Shown here piece by piece: positions 7,768-16,743 of a stretch of DNA of 64,000 nt (its first letter is position 1; every line of letters begins with the position of its first letter). A model generated the notes under the pieces. The model saw nothing but the letters and a program-made list of their open reading frames with translations. It was not told the DNA's origin and did no database searches. The stretch spans positions 451,417-515,416 of the forward strand of contig JBMNPH010000001.1 of the NCBI GenBank assembly GCA_050943495.1, in the 5' to 3' direction. Position numbers and translations under genes: made by a program. This DNA is from Merdivicinus sp050943495 (GTDB lineage: Bacteria > Bacillota > Clostridia > Oscillospirales > Ruminococcaceae).

Positions 7768-9987
7768 ATGCTGAAATTGAAACGATATTTGAAGCCCTAT
7801 ATTGGCTTGTTGCTGATCGGAATTGCACTGCTATTCGGGCAGGCAATGCTGGAACTGACTCTGCCCAATTATATGAGCGACATTGTCAATATTGGACTGC
7901 AGCAGGGCGGAATTACTCAGGCGGCTCCGGAGGCAATTGATGAGCAAAATATGCAGTTGATGCAAAGCTTTATGACAGCAGAGGATCAAGCTGTTGTACA
8001 GGAAGCTTATACGGTCTATAATGAGGATGCAGCAGATGTGTTGAAAAAATATCCTGCCATCCAGCAGGGCGATTATGTATTAAAGGAAGCAACAGCCGAT
8101 GAAGTAAACCTTGCGTTTAGTCGTGCTTCTTATGCCTTAATTCAGTTTATGCAGCAGCTGGCATCAGAAAATGGAACCTCAGCGGATGCAGCAATGCCGG
8201 ATCAGGCAGAGAGCGGACAGATTGATTTGGAAGCATTGAATCAGTTGTCTCAGATGTTGCAAATTCCGGAAATGCAGCAAAAGGCACAAGATGCCATTCA
8301 GACGGCTTCTGTTACACCGGAAAGCATGCTTTCTCAGACTGGAGTGGTATTTACCCGGGCATTTTATCAGCAATTGGGGGCAGATACCGATCAGATTCAG
8401 ACCAATTATATCTTGAAAATTGGGCTGCAGATGCTCGCACTGACGATTCTGCTAACCATTTGTGCAATCAGTGCTGGATTCTGTATGAGCCGTTTGGGTG
8501 CAGGTGTTGGACGTGACCTTCGGCGGGATGTTTTCCGCAAGGTTACTTACTTCAATAGTCGGGAAATGGATCAGTTCTCCGGTGCAAGCCTGATTACCCG
8601 GTCCACCAATGACATCATTCAGATGCAGAATTTCCTGAGCATGGGACTGCGGATGCTGTGCTTTGCTCCGATTATGGGAATCGGTGGTCTGATTATGGGC
8701 CTTTCCAAGTGCATCAGCCTGGCGTGGGTTTTGGCTCTGGCATTGATTTTGATGTTAGGATTGATCTTAGTTCTTTTCTCGGTGGCAATGCCGCGTTTTA
8801 AGAAAATGCAGCATTTTATTGACCGTCTGAACTTAGTCAGCCGTGAAGAATTAGGGGGAATGATGGTCGTTCGTGCCTTTGCCAATCAGCCTTTTATGCA
8901 GAAACGATTCGACCAGGCCAACCGGGATTTAACGGGGAACACATTGTTTGTCAACCGCGCGATGGCAACTATGATGCCGTTTATGATGCTTGTCATGAAT
9001 GGAATTTCGCTGCTGATTGTCTGGTTCGGCGGAAAGCAGATAGCAGAGAGCAACCTGCAGGTTGGAGATATGATGGCATTTATCCAGTATGCTATGCAGG
9101 TCATTATGAGTTTCCTCTTTATTAGTATGATGTTCATTATGGTACCGCGTGCTTCTGTTTCGGCGGAACGAATCAACGAAGTTTTGGAAACGAAAAATGC
9201 CGTGGCAGATCCTTCCAATCCAAAACATTTAAGTGAGAAAATGCAGGGAACCGTAGAATTTCACGATGTATCCTTCCGTTATGAAGGTGCAGATACCGAC
9301 GTATTGGAACATATCAGTTTTACAGCCAAACCTGGTGAAACAACGGCATTTATTGGTTCAACCGGCAGCGGAAAATCGACATTAATCAATCTGATTCCGC
9401 GTTTCTATGACGTGACAGCAGGTTCTGTTACGATTGACGGAATTGATGTACGGCAGCTGCCGCAGCAGGAACTGCGTGAAAAGATCGGATATGTTCCGCA
9501 AAAAGGATTGCTGTTCAGCGGAACCATCGCATCCAACCTCCGCTACGGAGATCAAAATGCGCCAGATTCTCTGCTGGAGAACAGTGCAGAGATTGCGCAA
9601 GCCGCTGAATTTATCAGCAAATTGCCGGAAGGGCTTCAGACAGAGATCAGTCAGGGTGGTACCAATGTTTCCGGCGGACAGCGTCAGCGGCTTTCTATCG
9701 CACGTGCGTTGGTGAAGCAGGCTCCCATCTATATATTTGATGACACCTTTTCCGCATTGGACTTCAAAACGGATGCTGCGCTGCGCAAAGCTTTGAAAGG
9801 ATATACGGAAGACGCAACGGTACTGATTGTTGCTCAGCGTGTATCGACCATCATGCATGCCGAACAAATTGTGGTGTTGGATGAGGGACGAATTGCAGGA
9901 ATCGGTACACATGAAGAACTGCTGAAAACTTGCAGTACCTATCGTGAAATTGCAGAGAGTCAGCTGTCGAAGGAGGAATTGGCGTAA
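7768..9987 (+). CDS. ABC exporter half-transporter A with degenerate nucleotide site
   Basis: A 739-residue fusion of membrane and ATPase domains. TM1 is at about residues 12-35. A soluble stretch of about 165 residues (46-213), rich in Q, A, E and D, then separates TM1 from TM2 and should face outside. The ATPase has Walker A GSTGSGKSTL and signature NVSGGQRQRL, but Walker B reads IYIFDDTFSALD, with Asp where the catalytic Glu is expected. That is the pattern of the degenerate half of heterodimeric exporters such as BmrC or TM287. The ATG at 7768 gives a start at LKLKRYLKPY. Its stop overlaps the next ATG (TAATG), so the two halves are co-translated. Confidence 0.92.
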   Translation: MLKLKRYLKPYIGLLLIGIALLFGQAMLELTLPNYMSDIVNIGLQQGGITQAAPEAIDEQNMQLMQSFMTAEDQAVVQEAYTVYNEDAADVLKKYPAIQQGDYVLKEATADEVNLAFSRASYALIQFMQQLASENGTSADAAMPDQAESGQIDLEALNQLSQMLQIPEMQQKAQDAIQTASVTPESMLSQTGVVFTRAFYQQLGADTDQIQTNYILKIGLQMLALTILLTICAISAGFCMSRLGAGVGRDLRRDVFRKVTYFNSREMDQFSGASLITRSTNDIIQMQNFLSMGLRMLCFAPIMGIGGLIMGLSKCISLAWVLALALILMLGLILVLFSVAMPRFKKMQHFIDRLNLVSREELGGMMVVRAFANQPFMQKRFDQANRDLTGNTLFVNRAMATMMPFMMLVMNGISLLIVWFGGKQIAESNLQVGDMMAFIQYAMQVIMSFLFISMMFIMVPRASVSAERINEVLETKNAVADPSNPKHLSEKMQGTVEFHDVSFRYEGADTDVLEHISFTAKPGETTAFIGSTGSGKSTLINLIPRFYDVTAGSVTIDGIDVRQLPQQELREKIGYVPQKGLLFSGTIASNLRYGDQNAPDSLLENSAEIAQAAEFISKLPEGLQTEISQGGTNVSGGQRQRLSIARALVKQAPIYIFDDTFSALDFKTDAALRKALKGYTEDATVLIVAQRVSTIMHAEQIVVLDEGRIAGIGTHEELLKTCSTYREIAESQLSKEELA

Positions 9988-11849
9988 TGGCACAACCAGC
10001 AATGAAAGGTCAAGGTCCCGGCATGAGAAGAGGTCCGGTTGGTCATGGTCCGGGCGGGATGATGCCCGGCGAAAAAGCCAAGGACTTCAAAGGAACCATG
10101 AAAAAATTGATTTCCTATTTGAAAAAGTATCTGCCCAGCATCATTCTAGTATTAGTTTGTGCGGCAGCCAGCACGGTATTTTCCATTTTTGGTCCCAAAA
10201 TTTTAGGTCAGGCGACAACCAAACTATTTGAAGGATTAATTGCAATGTTGACTGGTACAGGTAGTATAGACTTTACTGCTATCGGTCAGATTCTCCTGTT
10301 TTTGGCAGCCTTGTATGTGGTCAGCGCTCTGCTCAGCTACGTACAAGGGTGGGTGATGTCCGGTGTTGCAACCAAAATTAGTTATTCAATGCGTTCGGAT
10401 ATCAGCAATAAGATTGACCGACTTCCTCTCGCTTTTTTTGACCGTGTCCCGCATGGCGAAGTTTTAAGTCGGATCACAAACGATGTGGATACAGTAACCC
10501 AAACCCTGAACCAGACACTTTCCCAGATGGTGACTCAGATTACCATGATAGTCGGTGTACTGTGCATGATGTTGTCCATTAGTCCCGTGATGACATTAGT
10601 GGCGATTTGTATACTTCCGATTAGTGTGGTGCTGGTTGTCAATGTAGTCAAACACAGCCAAAAATTTTTCCGCAGCCAGCAGGAATATCTCGGTCATGTC
10701 AACGGACATGTAGAGGAAATGTATGGCGGTCATACGGTTGTCACAGCCTTCAACGGTCAGGAGGCCAGCATTCAGACCTTTGAGGAAATGAATCAGAAGT
10801 TATATCAGAGCGCTTGGAAAAGTCAGTTTCTGGGCGGTATGATGATGCCTTTGATGAACTTTGTCAGTAATCTGGGGTATGTAGGAATTGTAGTTTTGGG
10901 TGGCTTTTTAAGTCTCAATGGTAAAATTACGGTCGGTGATATTCAGGCATTTACCCAATATGTCCGGCAGTTTACCCAGCCGATAACCCAGATCGCCAAT
11001 ATTTCCAATGTGCTGCAGCAGACTGCAGCGGCAGCGGAACGTGTTTTTGCCTTCCTGGAAGAAGAGGAAGAGGTTCCGGATCCGGAACAGCCCATTTCTG
11101 CCGATCATATTACCGGCGCTGTCAGCTTTGCACATGTGCACTTTGGATATGTTCCGGAAAAAACAATTATTCATGATTTTTCCGCAATGATCCAGCCCGG
11201 AACGAAGGTCGCAATTGTTGGGCCTACCGGTGCCGGAAAAACAACCATTGTCAAGCTGCTTATGCGTTTTTATGATGTCAGCGAAGGCGCTATTTTGCTG
11301 GATGGTTATGATGTCCGACAATTTGCCCGCGGAGATATGCGGGATGCTTTTGGCATGGTTTTACAGGATACTTGGCTGTATAACGACACGATTCGGGAAA
11401 ATATCCGATTTGGCCGCTTAAATGCAACCGATGAGGAAGTGATTGCTGCTGCGAAAGCGGCACAAGTGGATCATTTTGTTCATACTCTTCCTCATGGTTA
11501 TGATACCGAATTGAATGAAGAAGGTAGTAATGTCAGCCAAGGTCAGAAGCAGCTGCTTACGATTGCCCGGACGATTCTTTCGGATCCAAAGATTCTAATT
11601 TTGGATGAAGCGACGTCCAGCGTCGATACCCGTACGGAAGTTGCGATCCAGCGTGCAATGGATGAGCTGACCAAAGGACGTACCAGCTTTATTATTGCGC
11701 ACCGCCTTTCTACCATTCGAAATGCCGATTTGATTTTGGTGATGAAGGATGGAGATATTATTGAAACCGGTACGCATCAGGGGCTGCTCGAAAAAGGCGG
11801 ATTTTACGCCAATCTGTATCAAAGCCAGTTCGCCGATACGACCGTATGA
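9987..11849 (+). CDS. ABC exporter half-transporter B, catalytic partner
   Basis: A 620-residue half-exporter. It begins with a Gly/Met/Pro-rich tail of about 30 residues, then six transmembrane helices (about residues 45-320) and an ATPase domain. Walker A is GPTGAGKTTI and Walker B is ILILDEATSSVD, with the catalytic Glu present. The signature is NVSQGQKQLL rather than SGGQ. In a heterodimer this altered signature faces Walker A/B of half A, whose Walker B is also altered, so both defects fall in the same composite site and the other site stays intact. Co-expression with half A and MarR suggests drug or lipid efflux; the substrate is not predictable. Confidence 0.93.
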   Translation: MAQPAMKGQGPGMRRGPVGHGPGGMMPGEKAKDFKGTMKKLISYLKKYLPSIILVLVCAAASTVFSIFGPKILGQATTKLFEGLIAMLTGTGSIDFTAIGQILLFLAALYVVSALLSYVQGWVMSGVATKISYSMRSDISNKIDRLPLAFFDRVPHGEVLSRITNDVDTVTQTLNQTLSQMVTQITMIVGVLCMMLSISPVMTLVAICILPISVVLVVNVVKHSQKFFRSQQEYLGHVNGHVEEMYGGHTVVTAFNGQEASIQTFEEMNQKLYQSAWKSQFLGGMMMPLMNFVSNLGYVGIVVLGGFLSLNGKITVGDIQAFTQYVRQFTQPITQIANISNVLQQTAAAAERVFAFLEEEEEVPDPEQPISADHITGAVSFAHVHFGYVPEKTIIHDFSAMIQPGTKVAIVGPTGAGKTTIVKLLMRFYDVSEGAILLDGYDVRQFARGDMRDAFGMVLQDTWLYNDTIRENIRFGRLNATDEEVIAAAKAAQVDHFVHTLPHGYDTELNEEGSNVSQGQKQLLTIARTILSDPKILILDEATSSVDTRTEVAIQRAMDELTKGRTSFIIAHRLSTIRNADLILVMKDGDIIETGTHQGLLEKGGFYANLYQSQFADTTV

Positions 11850-11851
11850 TG

Positions 11852-11886
11852 AAAAAATCCGATGCTTTTTGCATCGGATTTTTTTT
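11852..11886 (+). terminator. Intrinsic terminator after ABC exporter operon
   Basis: AAAAAATCCGATGC and GCATCGGATTTTTTT form a perfect stem around a 5-base T loop, ending in a T tract. Confidence 0.95.
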
Positions 11887-11897
11887 GCAATATTCTA

Positions 11898-11949
11898 TTG
11901 ACAAACAATATTATATGATTTATAATATAGACAACGGAACATGCTATAT
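11898..11949 (+). promoter_or_regulatory. Consensus sigma-A promoter and likely PadR operator
   Basis: TTGACA (11898-11903), a 17-base spacer and TATAAT (11921-11926) form a perfect promoter. An inverted repeat ATATAG-N13-CTATAT (11925-11930 and 11944-11949) covers the transcript start. Its position fits self-repression by the PadR protein encoded next. The operator call is inferred from symmetry only. Confidence 0.75.
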
Positions 11950-11981
11950 GAAATATAATATTAGAAGAAAGAGGGGATACT

Positions 11982-12308
11982 GTGGCATTTCAGATTGGAT
12001 CCAGCCTGCTGGATGCATGCGTACTGTCGGTATTGGACAGCGGAGACGCCTATGGCTATCAGCTGACACAGCAGATTCGAGCATTATTTGATATTTCCGA
12101 ATCTACTTTGTATCCGGTACTGCGGCGACTGCAGAAAGAAGGGGCACTCGAAACCTATGACGAACCCTATCAGGGTCGAAATCGCCGGTATTACCGCCTG
12201 ACCGGAAAGGGAAGGGGATTGTCGGAAGAATATTGCAGAGAATGGATGCAGTTCCGGGAAAAAATCGACGGATTTCTCGCAAAGAGGGAGCAACATGACA
12301 AGGAATGA
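11982..12308 (+). CDS. PadR family transcriptional regulator
   Basis: A 108-residue PadR-like regulator. The winged helix is clear: DAYGYQLTQQI, then STLYPVLRRLQKEGAL, then the wing YQGRNRRYYRLTGKG. GTG at 11982 follows GAGGGG by 5 bases; no ATG is available nearby in frame. The gene overlaps the DUF1700 gene by 14 bases, and the PadR-DUF1700-DUF4097 order is a recurring Firmicutes module in which PadR is thought to repress its own operon. It probably responds to envelope stress or membrane-active compounds, but the signal is not known. Confidence 0.92.
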   Translation: MAFQIGSSLLDACVLSVLDSGDAYGYQLTQQIRALFDISESTLYPVLRRLQKEGALETYDEPYQGRNRRYYRLTGKGRGLSEEYCREWMQFREKIDGFLAKREQHDKE

Positions 12309-12960
12309 ATATCTGGAAGCGCTGCGGAAGGGGCTGTCGTCGCTTCCGTTTCAGGAACAGGAGGATGCGCTGCAATACTATACCGAATACTTTGATGATG
12401 CTGGCGTTGAGCAGGAACAGCAGGTAATTGCAGAGTTAGGTTCACCGGAAGAGTTGGCTCGGAACATTATTCAAAATTCGATGTTCAGTCTGACACGCAA
12501 TTCAGAGGAATCGGAGGAATCAAGTGAGAAGACAGGGCGACAATGGAAGGCCTTTGAGCGGGCAGAAAAGTCCGCATCTGCTGTAAAAAATTCGAATCAG
12601 GCATTATTTTGGGCATTAGTTATTCTATCGTCTATCATTTGGATTCCCCTGCTATTTGGTGTGATTGTAACGGTACTTTCTATACTAATTGGTGCAATCG
12701 CGTTATTGGGAGGATTGGGAATTGCAGCATTGGCAATGCTAGCTGCTTCAATTTTCTGTATTGGTGCAGGATTTCCTTTATTGGCAGTTTCACCGGTAGA
12801 TGCTTTGTTGTTGTTTGGTCTTGCATTGATGTATCTGGCTGGTGTAGTGCTTTTCGTGGTATTGTGTATCGCGAGTGTGAAACTTGTAATGTGGTGTTGG
12901 AAGCAGACCACTCGCTTCTTCCGGTTTCTGGGTCGGAAAATGCATGATTTTTTGAAATAA
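12295..12960 (+). CDS. DUF1700 domain membrane protein
   Basis: A 221-residue protein with a soluble N-terminal helical domain (residues 1-60, with MTRNEYLEALRKGLSSLP and YYTEYFDDAGVE) that matches DUF1700. A Ser/Glu/Lys linker follows, then about three or four transmembrane helices (residues 100-205). It is always found next to PadR and DUF4097 partners, so a joint envelope function is likely, but the molecular role is unknown. The ATG lies inside the end of padR, which suggests translational coupling. Confidence 0.88.
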   Translation: MTRNEYLEALRKGLSSLPFQEQEDALQYYTEYFDDAGVEQEQQVIAELGSPEELARNIIQNSMFSLTRNSEESEESSEKTGRQWKAFERAEKSASAVKNSNQALFWALVILSSIIWIPLLFGVIVTVLSILIGAIALLGGLGIAALAMLAASIFCIGAGFPLLAVSPVDALLLFGLALMYLAGVVLFVVLCIASVKLVMWCWKQTTRFFRFLGRKMHDFLK

Positions 12961-12972
12961 GGAGGGTATGTT

Positions 12973-14010
12973 ATGAAAAAGCTGATTGGGACTTTGTTGG
13001 GAGTTAGCCTTGGTCTTGTGGTAATTGGCGGCGGAATGTACGGAGCAGCAGTTGTATGTGGTGCAAAAGGATATGAAACGAAAATCGGAAATATTTCTCT
13101 GTCAGCGACACCGCAGGGATTTCATTTGGGTTCGGTAAGAGAAGAGTGGGAGAATCAGATAGAAAAAGATCCTGAAATGGAGAATTCTCTTTCGATTTCT
13201 TCGCAGATGCCAGACGGAGATGAATGGCAGACATTAACGGCTCCATTTGGCAGTGCAGACTGGCAGGGAGAAGCACCAGTTGAAATCCGTGCAGACTTGA
13301 AAATGTGTGATCTGGATATTGAAATTGGCAAAGATTTTTATTTGGGCGGTGAAGAGCTTCTCAAAGAAATGCCGATTTCTTGGAAAATTGAGGACGGTGT
13401 ATTGTATCTCAAACAGGATGAAGGTTCCGAATCTCTGTGGAATGCGTTTATCGACGATGTGGATGCAAAAATCCGTGTCGTATTACCGGCGGAAAATTCA
13501 AAACAATTATCTGCTGATATTTCGCAAGATATCGGCGATGTCGAAATTAAATCGGGCGAATGGACTTCCTTGAATGTTCGGATTGGAACTGGAGATCTCG
13601 AGATCGACAGTAGTAAGATTGATATTGCTGAAATTTCGATCGGTGCCGGAGATGTGGATCTGGAAAAGAGTTATATTTCCAATCAAATGACGGTGGAAAA
13701 TGGTACTGGAGATGTAGAAGTGCATGCACAGGTTGCAAATGGAATATTTACATTGGGAGTGGGAGATTTCCAGTATGTGGATGGTGTAGGAGAACCGGAA
13801 AACCTTCAAATCGAGAGCGGTACCGGTGATATTTCTCTCCAACTTAAGGGGGATCTGACCGAATATTCTTTTGACTGTAAATCCGCACTTGGCGAAATTA
13901 AGGTGAACGGAAAAAATTCTATGGGAACTTATCAGGAAATTCGGGAAAATGTTTCGTCGATAGTCGCCGAAACGGGATTAGGAGATATCTCCATAAAAAC
14001 ACAGTCATGA
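12973..14010 (+). CDS. DUF4097 family beta-helix-like surface protein
   Basis: A 345-residue protein with one N-terminal membrane anchor or signal (residues 3-30, LIGTLLGVSLGLVVIGGGMY). The rest is made of short repeated strands with turns of the type GTGDLEID, GAGDVDLE, GTGDVEVH and GTGDISLQ, spaced about 20 residues apart. This periodicity is typical of DUF4097 and suggests an extracellular right-handed beta-solenoid. It is the last gene of the PadR module. GGAGG lies 8 bases before the ATG. Its role is unknown; in related modules it is discussed as an envelope stress component. Confidence 0.88.
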   Translation: MKKLIGTLLGVSLGLVVIGGGMYGAAVVCGAKGYETKIGNISLSATPQGFHLGSVREEWENQIEKDPEMENSLSISSQMPDGDEWQTLTAPFGSADWQGEAPVEIRADLKMCDLDIEIGKDFYLGGEELLKEMPISWKIEDGVLYLKQDEGSESLWNAFIDDVDAKIRVVLPAENSKQLSADISQDIGDVEIKSGEWTSLNVRIGTGDLEIDSSKIDIAEISIGAGDVDLEKSYISNQMTVENGTGDVEVHAQVANGIFTLGVGDFQYVDGVGEPENLQIESGTGDISLQLKGDLTEYSFDCKSALGEIKVNGKNSMGTYQEIRENVSSIVAETGLGDISIKTQS

Positions 14011-14011
14011 A

Positions 14012-14049
14012 AAAAGGCTCAGCCAATAAGGCTGAGCCACTAATTTTTT
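14012..14049. terminator. Bidirectional terminator between convergent genes
   Basis: GGCTCAGCC (14016-14024) pairs with GGCTGAGCC (14030-14038) around AATAA. A T run follows on the plus strand and an A run precedes the stem, so it can end both the DUF4097 transcript and the minus-strand DUF368 transcript. Confidence 0.9.
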
Positions 14050-14052
14050 GTG

Positions 14053-14874
14053 TTATTCTGTTGTTTCTCCTGAGAGATGTGAGAGAAAACAAATTGCTGC
14101 AAATCCAGCTGCTAACATTAACGGGCACAGCAGCCAATTAATTCCGGATGGAATTCCAGGGAATACTTCTGGCAGAGATCCCAAGAGAAATCCAATAATA
14201 ATAGGATAAGAGATCTGCGGAAAATCGACCATTGCTTTTTCCAAAACTTTTATCATAAGCAGCGTACCGCCCAGCATACCAATTCCCATCGGAATTAAAA
14301 AGGAAAAATCCAATGTAGAAATAGCAGTCATTGTTGGTTCATAAAGATCAAATACCAGCAGCATATAGGAGATGCTGATCCCAGGCAAGATCAGAGCAAT
14401 GGCACACAATATACCGGCAAATAAAAGGGTCAGGATATAAGCGGGCATATTGGAGGAATCAACAGCAAAAAGATTATCCGGCCGGAAATACATACAAGCG
14501 ACAATGGCAATTCCAAGCAAAACATATAGGGCTTGATGCGGATAAAGTTTTCCGTCTTGTTTAGCATTGTGAATTAATGCAGGGAGACCTCCCAATATCG
14601 CGCCCATAAAGAAGGAAAGCATCGGAAAATGAAATTGATTCGTTAATTGGAGGATAATTCGGGAAAAAAGGAAAACTCCCAACAAACCGCCTGCAGCAAA
14701 TGTGAGAAGAAGGATTAGATGTTTTTTGACATCACGGAAAAAATGACTGACCGCAGTCAGCAATTTATCATATATATTCAGGATTATGGCCATTGTTCCG
14801 CCGCTTACACCGGGAATCAGCATCGAGGCCCCAATAACCAAACCTTTCAGACCATTGATTAGGTGAGCTTTCAT
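14053..14874 (-). CDS. DUF368 family membrane transporter (PopT-like)
   Basis: A 273-residue polytopic membrane protein with about eight helices. It has the family's repeated motifs, PGVSGGTMAIILNIYD near residue 22 and ALILPGISISYMLLVFDLYE near residue 160, which suggests an internal duplication. DUF368 proteins have been proposed as undecaprenyl-phosphate translocases (PopT) that return the lipid carrier of cell-wall synthesis across the membrane. That role here is inferred from family membership. The gene is monocistronic, read from its own promoter at 14923-14951, and shares a terminator with the convergent PadR operon. AAAGGA precedes the start. Confidence 0.88.
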   Translation of the reverse strand: MKAHLINGLKGLVIGASMLIPGVSGGTMAIILNIYDKLLTAVSHFFRDVKKHLILLLTFAAGGLLGVFLFSRIILQLTNQFHFPMLSFFMGAILGGLPALIHNAKQDGKLYPHQALYVLLGIAIVACMYFRPDNLFAVDSSNMPAYILTLLFAGILCAIALILPGISISYMLLVFDLYEPTMTAISTLDFSFLIPMGIGMLGGTLLMIKVLEKAMVDFPQISYPIIIGFLLGSLPEVFPGIPSGINWLLCPLMLAAGFAAICFLSHLSGETTE

Positions 14875-14922
14875 AAAAAAATCCTTTCCAGAAAATTAGA
14901 AGGCATTTAATACTAAATAATT

Positions 14923-14951
14923 ATTATACAATATATCAATTATTTTGGCAA
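14923..14951 (-). promoter_or_regulatory. Promoter of the DUF368 gene
   Basis: On the minus strand, TTGCCA (14951-14946), a 17-base spacer and TATAAT (14928-14923) face the DUF368 gene. Confidence 0.75.
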
Positions 14952-14990
14952 GATACAACTGTAAAAATTCCGTAAATTGTACGAATGACC

Positions 14991-15019
14991 TTGCTGTTGT
15001 ATCGGAAATATGGTACGAT
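14991..15019 (+). promoter_or_regulatory. Weak promoter candidate for the phosphate transporter operon
   Basis: TTGCTG and TACGAT are 17 bases apart. A transcript starting near 15026 would leave too little leader for the ATG at 15031, which supports the ATG at 15061 as the start. Confidence 0.4.
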
Positions 15020-15060
15020 AAATAGGTAAAATGAAGGTAAGGGAAGGGTATCAAAAAAAT

Positions 15061-16107
15061 ATGGCCATGTATTGGAACGAATTTATGGATTTACTGTGCT
15101 CGTCTCCTGGCTTAATTGTGGCCTCTGTGATGATTGTAATATTGATGTTTGTGAATGGTTGGACAGATGCACCGAATGCCGTAGCATGTTGTATATCTAC
15201 CCGGGCACTTCCGCCGCGTAAGGCCGTTCGTTTGGCAGTAGTAATGAACTTTTTCGGTGTATTGGCAATCAGTGTTGTGAGCAGTACCATTGCAAAGTCT
15301 ATGATACAGTTGGTGGATTTTGGAACAGGAGACGCTTTGATTACCTTGAAGGCTGGGATGGCAGCTGCTGTTATCTGGTCAATGGGAAGTTGGGTCATTC
15401 GGATGCCGACGAGTAAAAGCCATGCATTGATGGCTGGGATGACCGGTGCAGGAATTGCTCTTCAAAATAGCTGGAGTGGTATCAATGCTCAAGAATGGGG
15501 AAAAGTATTCTATGGAGTTTTGATCTCTGCTGTGGTTGGATTAGGCGGAGGATGGATCTTATCAAAAGGAATCGAATGGGCTGCTGGAGGATTGGATCGG
15601 AGGAAGGCGGCGCCATTTTTGAAGGGAGGGCAGATTGCTGCGAGCGCTGCAGTAGCTTTTCTGCATGGTGCTCAGGACGGGCAAAAATATATGGGAATTA
15701 TGATGTTGGCCATCTTTTTATCTCAAGGAAAAGAACCGGTATCAGATATCAGCATTCCGATTTGGCTGATGATATTGGCATCTGTTGCGATGGCGCTGGG
15801 CACCTCAATGGGAGGTTATCGGATTATACGCACACTTGGTTTTGACTTGGTAAAAATGGAAGTTTATCACGGATTTGCAGCAGATGTCGCGGCAGCAGTC
15901 AGCTTATTTATTTCAACAGCCGCGGGATATCCGGTGAGTACTACACACACAAAGACAACAGCAATTATTGGAGTGGGAGTATCACAAGGATTGAGAGCAG
16001 TGAACTGGCGAATGGTTCGGGAAATTTTATGGATTTGGATCTTGACTGTTCCCTGCTGCGGGGTGTTAGGATATTTTCTGGCAAAATTTGTTTTCCGATT
16101 GTTATAA
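15061..16107 (+). CDS. PiT family inorganic phosphate transporter
   Basis: A 348-residue permease with about ten helices. PiT proteins import phosphate as a metal complex in symport with protons or cations. The two inverted-repeat signatures are seen as NGWTDAPNAVACCISTR (residues 28-44) and YPVSTTHTKTTAIIGVG (about residues 290-310), with GTSMGGYRIIRTLG before the second. The ATG at 15061 was chosen over 15031 because GGGAAGGG lies 12 bases upstream and the predicted transcript starts near 15026; the spacing is loose, so the start is uncertain. The DUF47 gene follows after 11 bases, a standard partnership. Confidence 0.9.
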   Translation: MAMYWNEFMDLLCSSPGLIVASVMIVILMFVNGWTDAPNAVACCISTRALPPRKAVRLAVVMNFFGVLAISVVSSTIAKSMIQLVDFGTGDALITLKAGMAAAVIWSMGSWVIRMPTSKSHALMAGMTGAGIALQNSWSGINAQEWGKVFYGVLISAVVGLGGGWILSKGIEWAAGGLDRRKAAPFLKGGQIAASAAVAFLHGAQDGQKYMGIMMLAIFLSQGKEPVSDISIPIWLMILASVAMALGTSMGGYRIIRTLGFDLVKMEVYHGFAADVAAAVSLFISTAAGYPVSTTHTKTTAIIGVGVSQGLRAVNWRMVREILWIWILTVPCCGVLGYFLAKFVFRLL

Positions 16108-16118
16108 AGGAGACGGAA

Positions 16119-16742
16119 ATGAAAACAACAAAAAGTTATCCTTATTATGAGGGATTTATTCAGGCAGTGGATTATGCATGCCAATCTGCAGAATTATTGT
16201 ATATATCTCTGCAAAGCTTTGATGTAGAACAAGTTGAAGAGATGATGGTGAGTCTTCATCGGATTGAACATGCAGCAGATGAAGCAAAGCATCAAATGAT
16301 GAATCAACTTGCGCGCGAATTTCTCCCTCCGCTTGCGCGGGAAGATATTGTTTCATTGGCACAGGAAATTGATAATGTCACCGATAGCATTGAAGATGTC
16401 CTGATGCGTATTTTCATGTTCCATATCCAGGTGATTCGTCCTGAGGCAATCTCGTTTGCTGATTTGATTCAACGATGCTGTATTCAGTTGAAACAGATTG
16501 TCAAAGAATTGTCCAATTTTCGAAAATCAACCATTCTTCCTGCTAGTATTATTGAGGTAAATCATCTGGAAGAAGAGGCGGATCAATTGTACTGCAATTC
16601 GATGCGGGCACTTTATGCCACGCGACTGGATCCAATTGAGACGATTTCTTGGAATGAAACCTTTGAACAGATGGAAAAATGCTGTGATTTATGTGAAAAG
16701 GTAGCCAATTTAGTAGAGACAATTGTAATGAAAAGTACCTGA
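16119..16742 (+). CDS. DUF47 family PhoU-like protein, PiT partner
   Basis: A 207-residue all-helical cytoplasmic protein with the acidic metal-binding repeats of PhoU/DUF47 proteins: EIDNVTDSIEDVLMR near residue 85 and EVNHLEEEADQLY near residue 145. These proteins are encoded with PiT permeases and are thought to control them. AAAGGAGACGG precedes the ATG, and homologues also begin near this point. The reading frame extends upstream into the permease gene, but that part is a shadow. It probably shares one transcript with the permease and the aldehyde dehydrogenase gene downstream. Confidence 0.9.
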   Translation: MKTTKSYPYYEGFIQAVDYACQSAELLYISLQSFDVEQVEEMMVSLHRIEHAADEAKHQMMNQLAREFLPPLAREDIVSLAQEIDNVTDSIEDVLMRIFMFHIQVIRPEAISFADLIQRCCIQLKQIVKELSNFRKSTILPASIIEVNHLEEEADQLYCNSMRALYATRLDPIETISWNETFEQMEKCCDLCEKVANLVETIVMKST

Positions 16743-16743
16743 A

